Shown here: positions 56,739 to 64,000 of the stretch, piece after piece
Layout of the letters: every line of letters begins with the position of its first letter
Position numbering within the stretch: the first letter of the stretch is position 1
Assembly: GCA_965153355.1 (NCBI GenBank)
Contig: OZ231127.1
Location: 81,344,001-81,408,000 of the forward strand
Length of the DNA stretch: 64,000 nt
Direction of reading: 5' to 3'
Source of the DNA: Flaccisagitta enflata
Taxonomy: Eukaryota; Chaetognatha; Sagittoidea; Aphragmophora
Translations under genes and position numbers: made by a program
Notes under the pieces: generated by a model
The model's input: only the letters and a program-made list of their open reading frames with translations
The model's database searches: none
What the model was told of the DNA's origin: nothing

Positions 56739-59236
56739 AGAGGGCAATCATAAGAAGGATTGAGATATTGGGGCGAATAGCTAACAGCCGTTCACTAGGA
56801 ATGTGAAGCTCACCTATTAATCACGAACATTTCAAAATTGGGTTTCTTGACAAACATGATAATGTTTTGCATGTATTACCTCTGAGTAAAGTCATAGAGT
56901 TTAGAAACATTTTTGTTTGAAATGATTCTTAATGAGTCAATTGTTAGATTCAAACATAGAATCTAAGGATATCGCCATGGAGGGATGCGTGAACAACCAA
57001 ATCGTTCTTGTAGCCGGAAATTGAAATTATTGAATATTTCTTCCTTTTCAGCAGGTGAAATGAGGAATTGACGACCGGGTCGACCATACAAACGAACCAT
57101 TTGTATTCACTTCAACAATAAGAAACTATCCTCTGGATACTGTATGTTAAGTAGAGTGATGACAAGGCCGTCTCTCTGTCCTTTTAGAACAATGGAGTAT
57201 GTGAGACCAGACCTTTTGACCCAAAGATCGGTGAGTCAGAATGCGCGTGGTTGAAAAGGTGCAGGAGTCGGTATGTCCATAAATCAAATATCATTAAATA
57301 TCCTTGTGTCAAAATGTGCGAGAAAATGTGCCTCCTTGGTTATAAACATCAGTGCGGGCCCTTACACCTTGCCTAGTCAAGTGAAAGGATGTTTTGATGT
57401 CTGCAGATTTCTGTGAAAGGGGGATAGCAAGTATGGACGATTGCAAAATATAGGAGTGCAACTGACCGGTTTTTAATGTCTGAGATTGTAGATTTTGAGG
57501 GTAGTGTGAATAGTGCCAACGAGGAACTTTGTGTGTGTGAATAGATCCGTGGAATGAACTTTATGTGGACATATAAGAAAAAATTTTCTGTTGATGTTTT
57601 TGTATTGATATTTTTATTTTAAGCCTTCCCTGGGGTGGTCTATGAGTTGGAACAATTCTTTAATAGGTGTTTTGAGAGAAAACATTTCGGAAAAATAATG
57701 TAAAGCATGAATTGAAGAGGGATGACTAGGATTGTGCATTTGGCATCAAGATGGCTGTAAATTTGATGTGCTTGCTGACGAATGTTGTGAAAGAAGGAAG
57801 CGTGAGTAGTTTACAAATGCGGTGAAGTGGTTGACAAATGCTTTTACAGGTGCAAAATTGGGAGTGTGACACTATGGGAATAGGGTCAACTAGGGTCAAC
57901 TGATTGAGAGTGTGAAATGTACGCATTTAACAGTGTTGAAGCATTTATGAATGCAAAAATTGGGAGTGTGACATTGTGGTGATTAACCTAGAGTGTGTCA
58001 AATTAAGAGTGTGTAATGTGAACGTTTATAAGTGTAGGTAATGTGAGATAAGGATTCATGAAAATATAGATTTGGAAATGTGACCAATTGAGACTGTATG
58101 TAAATTTGAGAGTATGAAAGTTTTCGGGTATGCGAGTATGTAAATATGCAACTTGTCAACATATTTTTTTTTGTGAAGATATTTTGAAAGCCTGTGATTC
58201 TGAATGTTTGTATCTATTCTTCCTAGGGCTACAACAGCATGAAACTGACGGCCTGATGACTCAAACGTCGCACAGTGGGCTGAATTGTGCGCTAGGTGGA
58301 TCATTGGGGATTTACATTACATCTTTTCCATTACATTATTCCTAATGAAATATATATAGTGAAAAATTTTTTTTTTTGCATATTTTCAGATGTTATGAAA
58401 CTATTTATACCCAGTATTGACTCATTTCTATTGGATTAAAAGCCTTTTGAGCTTAGAGTAAAAAAGAGAGAAATTTGAGAAAATCAATTGAAAAATACTA
58501 CTAAACTCTTTTACATTTAATATTTAGATTGTCTAATGTTTTGACCAAATCAATCAAAATTTTCTCTTTGTTAAATAAGATTAGTTAATGAGGTGCTCAA
58601 AAAAAAAATCGATTTTTAGCTTATTTAGCTTATTTTGCTCTTTTTTCTTCCAATCGAATATAGATTTTTAGTTTTATCCACGTCATTTCCTAGCCTATTT
58701 AGGCTAAGAAAATTGCAATTTGGACATCAAAGGACCGCTTGAGCCTTAGCATTCTGGATTCAGGATCCATTGAACTACATTTTAGCATAGGTCGCTGATT
58801 GTACTTTCTTATGCGATTTTTTTTTATCTACAGGGTAATAAAAGTATGCAAATTAGGTCAAATATGTCGTAATAGTAAACTAACTTATCAGTGCTAAAAT
58901 TGTAAAAAAATAATGATTTTTGAATTTTTCCAGACATGTAAACATTAATAAAGGAATCCAATCCAATATTAGAGATTTCATGAGCTTTTTGTAATTTTAA
59001 CAGATAATCGGGGAAGAATCATTGATTTTTCTGGAAATCTAGCTTTTTTTTAGTAATGTTCATTCAGGTCGCCTTTTCTCACTCTAAATTGCCATAAAAC
59101 CCATCATACGGCCTGGTAATATATGCTCAAACGCTACCATGACCATTTTACTTAGTTTAAGCCATATACGAGTGATAAAAATTTTCACCCAAATACCCAA
59201 GGAGCCATCTACCGCAATCCGTGGCCCTTAGTGCAT
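56739..59236. other. AT-rich DNA, no supported gene
   Basis: Loose GAGTGTG / AATGTGA motifs recur at 57840-58090. A weak relative of the AGGGTAGTAAAAG repeat is at 58833-58858. No open frame with recognisable domains. Confidence 0.5.
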
Positions 59237-59290
59237 CGGCCCCTCCGTTCAGTCTTCCCAATGGGACCAATGAAGCGGGGTCCTACTGTA
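59237..59290. mobile_element. Right-end fragment of a pogo-like MITE
   Basis: TTCCCAATGGGACCAATGAA then GCGGGGTCCTACTGTA matches the X terminus at 35800-35834. No left end was found. Confidence 0.65.
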
Positions 59291-59294
59291 ATTT

Positions 59295-59420
59295 AAGATG
59301 AGGGAGTGAGCGAAGTGAGAGAGCGAAGTGAGTAAGCGAACATTGAATGGAACGAGCGAATGAATGTAGTGAGCGACCAAGTGGCCCATTCGCAGCACAG
59401 TTGTCTGTGACTAGATTGCA
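59295..59420 (-). repeat. CGCTC-rich dispersed repeat C, copy 2
   Basis: GGGAGTGAGCGAAGTGAGAG, CGAACATTGAATGGAACGAG, CGAATGAATGTAGTGAGCGA, CCAAGTGGCCCA. Reverse complement of the order at 31241-31405. It adjoins the MITE fragment. Confidence 0.75.
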
Positions 59421-59865
59421 GCCTATATTTCATTTTTACCCAGTCAAAAAAAAAAACGCTATAGTTAGTAATTCTTAAAGTGTCATTTATTTCAAAATGA
59501 GCCGGATGCTTGTTCTATTTTTATTTTGCCTTTCATGTGGGTCTCTAGGCTTGGGGTAATGATAATAATGAACTGGTTTTCTGTATGAGCAAACTTGGGA
59601 AACCCTACTATCCTTTTCCTAAATTTTCTTGAATTCAATTGTTTCTTCAATTATGTGAATCATGAGTTGGACCATCATCTTAAATAGGAAGAAACTGGAA
59701 AATTGTAAGTAGGGTAGAATCAATCCGAAATTACATTAACTTTGATTAATAAAACCTTTAGAGTCACGGGACTGGAACTCTTCACCTTGACTTGTCTGTC
59801 CGTTAGTCTGACCTTGTTTATGTGATGTCAAATAGAATGTCTAAGATTAAGGGCAAGGGCACATT
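59421..59865. other. AT-rich DNA, nothing recognised
   Basis: No repeat or gene seen. Confidence 0.5.
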
Positions 59866-60031
59866 TTTAGTCGCAGACACGCGACTCCACACCTTGCCGT
59901 GTCGGTTGGTCCGTCGGTCCGTCTGTCAGTCCATCCGTTGGTCACATTTCTGAATTGCAAGCAGTTTTTGCATTACTGCTCCTGCCCAACCGTCCGTGAC
60001 TGGATTGCCGTGTATCCGGCCTTGTTTCTCC
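59866..60031 (+). repeat. Family A copy, short core
   Basis: TTTTAGTCGCAGACACGCGA, CTCCACACCTTGCCGTGTCG, a GGTCCGTC core, CATTACTGCTCCTGCCCAAC, CGTCCGTGACTGGATTGCCG, TGTATCCGGCCTTGTTT. Confidence 0.88.
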
Positions 60032-61230
60032 TTTTCTCGACTAACAAAGCTGATGCCTCATTTCAAACAAAGTAACAGGCAATTTCTCCTATAGAGTGGG
60101 CCGGCTGAAAAACATGAATTGGCAGCAAAAAAAACCACTGTTTTCTTCTACCAATCATTCTGTTGATGATGAAAGCTGTTCTTAGACATCCTTTGGGACA
60201 AAGTTCTCAACATACATCCTTCAAACTCAGGTTTTCATATGTTAGGGAGCCAAAAGTAAAGCCAAAACAGCCTATTTTTTGTGTCACACTTGTGTCACAC
60301 TTCATATCTGCTATGATAAAAACATAATAAATTATCAAGCCTTTCCAACTGTGGGTCATTTTGATACCATTGTGATCCCTAAAGACGCTTCACAAATTTG
60401 ATGAGGACTGGTGGATATTTACTATGCAGAAATTTCATTCATAGTTGATATATCAAAAATGATAAAATATCTTATCTTGATAAGTAATATATAATAGATA
60501 ATAAAACATATTTTTAAATATGATGTAAAAAGAATTTTTTGTTCCCTGTTTAGTAAAGACATGGCCTAGGTTGCATGCCAGGTTTCAGAACTTTATGTCA
60601 TTTCTGGCCAGAGATGTTGGTTTTTTAGGAGAGTGTCCTATCGAGTTAACACCTTGTCACACATATGTCACACTGTTTTTCACAAAAATGTATATAATTG
60701 AATTCAGTTCAAGACTTTAAGTGATTTTTTTTCAGTATGACTTGAGAGAGTATCGGATTCTGAGCCTGCAACTAAAATTTCAAGCTGATGGATGCAACTG
60801 TCATTGAATTATGTCATTTCTTTAAATGTTAACTCAATCAGGCGCTTGATTTTGGCCGGGCTGGTTTATTAGAGAAACTGACAACAATTTATTCTTTTCT
60901 TTTACAGAAGGTGTAATCAGTGTTTTAAAGAACAACCACTCCACACCCCCCCCCACGCTCTTTTTTCTTAACCCGCATTTGTTCCGTACATTGGGCTTTA
61001 GTGATTTTTCCCTCTGTAACTGCGATATGTTTAGTTTCCTTTTTCTGTAGTCTGCCTCAAAAATTTTAATGATACATTGCCTTTTTATCATCCGCGTATT
61101 TCATGGGTATAAATGGTGATCTAATCATAAAGATTATATGAATAGCAAGTGGGTTACACCGCATGTAAGTTTTTGTTTGGAATAAGAAGCAATCAACTGG
61201 GCAGCGTTTATTCAACGACCCAACTTGGCG
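60032..61230. other. AT-rich DNA, no gene seen
   Basis: GTGTCACACTT-type motifs at 60285-60303 and 60656-60675; otherwise nothing. The short minus frame at 60834-61091 has no recognisable motif. Confidence 0.5.
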
Positions 61231-61234
61231 TAAC

Positions 61235-61390
61235 CCATAACATTACGGCGCCACCATCGTCATTGCCGTGACAAACACATCGCGGCCCCACTCACGTTAT
61301 CACGGAGCCACGTTCGTAATCGCGGCGCCACACCCACGTCATTGCGGCGCTACGAACTTCATCCTAGCGCCAGGTACGGCGCTCCAAAGA
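61235..61390 (+). repeat. ~21-bp GCGGCGCCAC minisatellite, degenerate
   Basis: About seven units of ATYRCGGCGCCACNNNCGTC, CpG-rich. Looser copies extend to about 61560. Confidence 0.75.
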
Positions 61391-61637
61391 CATCCTCGTC
61401 AACGCTGCGCAATCTACTTCATTACCAATGCGCAATAGCATCGAACATCAAAGGAACCAAAACGTCTACAGTGTGTTACCTTCACCTTCAAAACTTCAAT
61501 GCCACCTACGTCAGCATTAATGCACGGACACAAATGTCACCGTAAAAACAATCATCGCCACAGTGCAATCACGTTGCCACGGTGCAATCCATGACCTGGA
61601 AGCTCGTCTTCAAGGTCCGTCACAGACCCAGCGACAA

Positions 61638-61642
61638 CAACA

Positions 61643-61690
<48 letters not shown>

Positions 61691-61714
61691 AAACAACAAC
61701 AACAAAAACAACAA

Positions 61715-61763
<49 letters not shown>

Positions 61764-61825
61764 AACAACAACAAAAACAACAACAACAACAACAACAAAA
61801 ACAACAACAACAACAAAAACAACAA

Positions 61826-61866
<41 letters not shown>

Positions 61867-62042
61867 TTTTCACCAACGCAAACAACAACAACAACAACAA
61901 CAAAACCACAACAACAACGACAACAACAACAAAATTACAAAAACATCGAAAACGACAAGGCCATCTTGAACTTTAGGACTTGAAGCAACAGCAATATCTT
62001 GAGCAACAACATCAAATCTGGCACAAAAAAAACATTATCACC

Positions 62043-62077
<35 letters not shown>

Positions 62078-62081
62078 GAGC

Positions 62082-62116
<35 letters not shown>

Positions 62117-62232
62117 CCACAACAACAACAACAAAAACATTAACAATTACAACGCCACCATGGACATTAGAATTCGCAGCAGCAATAACAATATCAAAAC
62201 ATAAGGAACAACAACAACAACAACAACAACAA

Positions 62233-62274
<42 letters not shown>

Positions 62275-62339
62275 AAAAAAAACAACAATAGCAACGAAAT
62301 CATGGACAGCAGCAGCGAGAACAATAACAAAACACAAGG

Positions 62340-62416
<77 letters not shown>

Positions 62417-62420
62417 TGCC
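61638..62420 (+). repeat. (CAA)n arrays in four blocks
   Basis: Blocks 61638-61935, 62042-62137, 62205-62278 and 62337-62416 are separated by short, mutually similar spacers (ATGGACATTAGAATTCGCAG, ATCATGGACAGCAGC, ATCATGGACTTCAGAAATCG). So the larger unit has also been duplicated. Poly-Asn, poly-Thr and poly-Gln frames are readings of the triplet. Confidence 0.96.
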
Positions 62421-62469
62421 ATCATGGACTTCAGAAATCGCAGCAACAATAACAATAACAATACATAAG

Positions 62470-63005
62470 GAACAGTGGAAGTGGAGTTCAGCACCAAAGA
62501 AACGGGGCGGAGAGACATTATTCAAGGATGGGGTGATGGAGAGGTGGAGTTATGTTTAGTGAAAGTGGAGTTCGGCACCAAAGCAACGGGGCGGAGAGAT
62601 ATCATTCAAGGATGGAGTGATGAAGAGGTGGAGTTATGTTTAGTGGAAGTGGAGTTCAGCACCAAAGCAACGGGGCGGAGAGACATTATTCAAGGATGGA
62701 GTGATGGAGAGATGGAGTTATGTTTAGTGGAAGTGGAGTTCAGCACCAAAGCAACGGGGCGGAGAGACATTATTCAAGGATGGAGTGATGGAGAGATGGA
62801 GTTATGTTTAGTGGAAGTGGAGTTCAGCACCAAAAAACGGGGCGGAGAGACATTATTCAAGGTAGAGTGATGGAGAGGTGGAGTTATGTTTATTGGAAGT
62901 GGAGTTCAGCACCAAAAAACGGGGCAGAGAGACGTAATTCAAGGATGGAGTAATGGAGAGGTGGAGTTATGTTTAGTGGAAATGGAGTTGAGCACCAAAG
63001 CAACA
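62470..63005 (+). repeat. 84-bp minisatellite, six to seven units
   Basis: Anchored on GGAGTTCAGCACCAAAG at 62483, 62567, 62651, 62735, 62819, 62901 and 62984. Four intervals are exactly 84 bp, then 82 and 83. While the period is 84 the plus frame is open as a 28-residue repeat (VEFSTKATGRRDIIQGW, SDGEMELCLVE). It closes once the period changes, at about 62868. Coding use is unproven. Confidence 0.93.
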
Positions 63006-63229
63006 GGGGCAGCTGGAGTGCAATTGATTAGCGACAACTAACGACAACTAACACGGAAACTAAGCAAGAGCGGACACATTTGAGACGAAAACTAAAACAC
63101 TGACAACAAAAACAATGGCGGCTCAAAACAGGAAAACGACGATGGCATTAACAATAACAGCAACGGCGGCAGAGCAACTATCCAACATCAGCCAAATGGC
63201 AGGGAAAAAGCCTTGACGAATTCAACGAC
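63006..63229. other. A-rich low-complexity spacer
   Basis: AACTAACGACAACTAACACG-type repeats; no gene. Confidence 0.5.
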
Positions 63230-63238
63230 AACAGCAGC

Positions 63239-63291
<53 letters not shown>

Positions 63292-63358
63292 ACACAACAA
63301 CAACAATCACAAAAACAACAACGATAACGACAACAGCAGCAACAACAACAATCACAAA

Positions 63359-63440
<82 letters not shown>
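63230..63440 (+). repeat. (CAA)n arrays, second group
   Basis: CAA blocks at 63233-63300 and 63359-63440 with AACAGCAGC bridges. Confidence 0.96.
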
Positions 63441-63740
63441 AACGACAACAGCGGCAACAACACAGCAACACCTAAAACAGCGGCATCATCAGAAGCGGCA
63501 AAAAAAAAAAAGACAACATTAGGGACAGCGATAACAGCAACGGCGGCAACAACATTAGCAGCGACAGCAGCCGCGGCGGAAACAGCATCGGCTGCAGCAT
63601 CATTGGCTGCAGCATGATCGACTGCAGCAGCATCGGCAGCCACAGCAGACGAGATGGAAACAGCATCGGCAGCAGCAGTAGCGGCAACAGCGGCGGCAGC
63701 GGTAGCGGCAGCGGCAGGAGCAGCAACAACAACAATGAAG
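63441..63740 (+). repeat. GCA/GCG-rich triplet-like DNA
   Basis: ACAGCGGC, GCAGCAGC, GGCTGCAGCATC repeats, moderately GC-rich. Open frames are poly-Ala (minus) or Ala/Ser-rich. A diverged continuation of the CAA field. Confidence 0.8.
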
Positions 63741-64000
63741 ACGGTGTCAACAATGTCAACACTAAAGAGGAACGTTGAATGAGGTGGCCTTTCGGCGATG
63801 GTCTTCCGGGTGGCGCCGCAGAAGGGTGGTAACATCTAGCGTGACATCAGAATTAGAATTCTCCTTTCATCTCAGTGCATTCGATCAAGAATATAGGATT
63901 CATCCAAACAACATAACGATATCTGAGTAGAAAATATTTCATATTTCCACGACCATTAACTCAATCATAAAGCTTTTCCTTCAATGTCATCAAAAGTTCA
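63741..64000. other. Right window edge, nothing recognised
   Basis: Non-repetitive DNA to the window end; no supported gene. Confidence 0.5.

Noticed and set aside
61563-62559. Poly-Asn / poly-Thr proteins across (CAA)n
   Set aside because: Open in all three phases of the triplet. No unique flanking coding sequence supports a gene.
63188-63835. 215-residue Ala/Val/Leu-rich minus frame
   Set aside because: Reading of CAA- and GCA-type triplets on the opposite strand.

Overview
The window is eukaryotic nuclear DNA, most likely from an invertebrate animal. The reasons are long C2H2 zinc-finger arrays with metazoan TGEKP linkers, a Penelope-type reverse transcriptase, many short TA- and 8-bp-TSD inverted-repeat transposons, and a very large amount of simple-sequence DNA. 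There are di-, tri-, tetra- and hexanucleotide runs, several of 200 bp or more, roughly every 1-3 kb. The species cannot be named from the sequence. No rRNA, tRNA, CRISPR array or prokaryotic operon structure was seen.

Layout. 1-1.6 kb: 3' part of a reverse-transcriptase retroelement, followed by a duplicated stem-loop. 2-4.2 kb: AT-rich degenerate repeats and one possible host exon. 4.4-6.05 kb: an 83/84-bp minisatellite with higher-order organisation. 6.4-39 kb: a repeat-dominated region with microsatellites and inverted-repeat MITEs (hAT, Tc1/mariner or pogo-like). It also holds two abundant families, here called A and B, that carry hairpin ends and a GTCC-type microsatellite or minisatellite core. 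These elements insert into each other and into tandem arrays. The clearest case is 35.5-37.25 kb: B interrupted by a TA-flanked MITE and by an A copy that itself contains another B. 39.7-41.6 kb: an intact 556-residue C2H2 zinc-finger gene (minus strand) with decayed fingers upstream. 42.4-46.1 kb: a (GT)n run, a ~125-bp repeat array, a nearly thymine-free 0.86-kb GC-rich tract, and a B copy. 46.4-48.1 kb: a second, inactivated zinc-finger gene (two frameshifts and one nonsense codon) whose 3' end abuts an A copy. 48-61 kb: mostly AT-rich non-coding DNA with scattered A copies, pogo-like MITEs and an 11-bp minisatellite. 61.2-63.75 kb: (CAA)n, an 84-bp minisatellite and GCA-rich low-complexity DNA.

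Only three protein-coding loci are convincing: the RT, one intact zinc-finger protein and one zinc-finger pseudogene. Almost every other open frame is a translation of a simple repeat. The most interesting material is the A/B repeat system: structured ends that co-vary between copies, variable tandem-repeat cores, and repeated insertion into other repeats. This resembles Helentron-associated elements (HINEs), but no matching autonomous partner is in the window.
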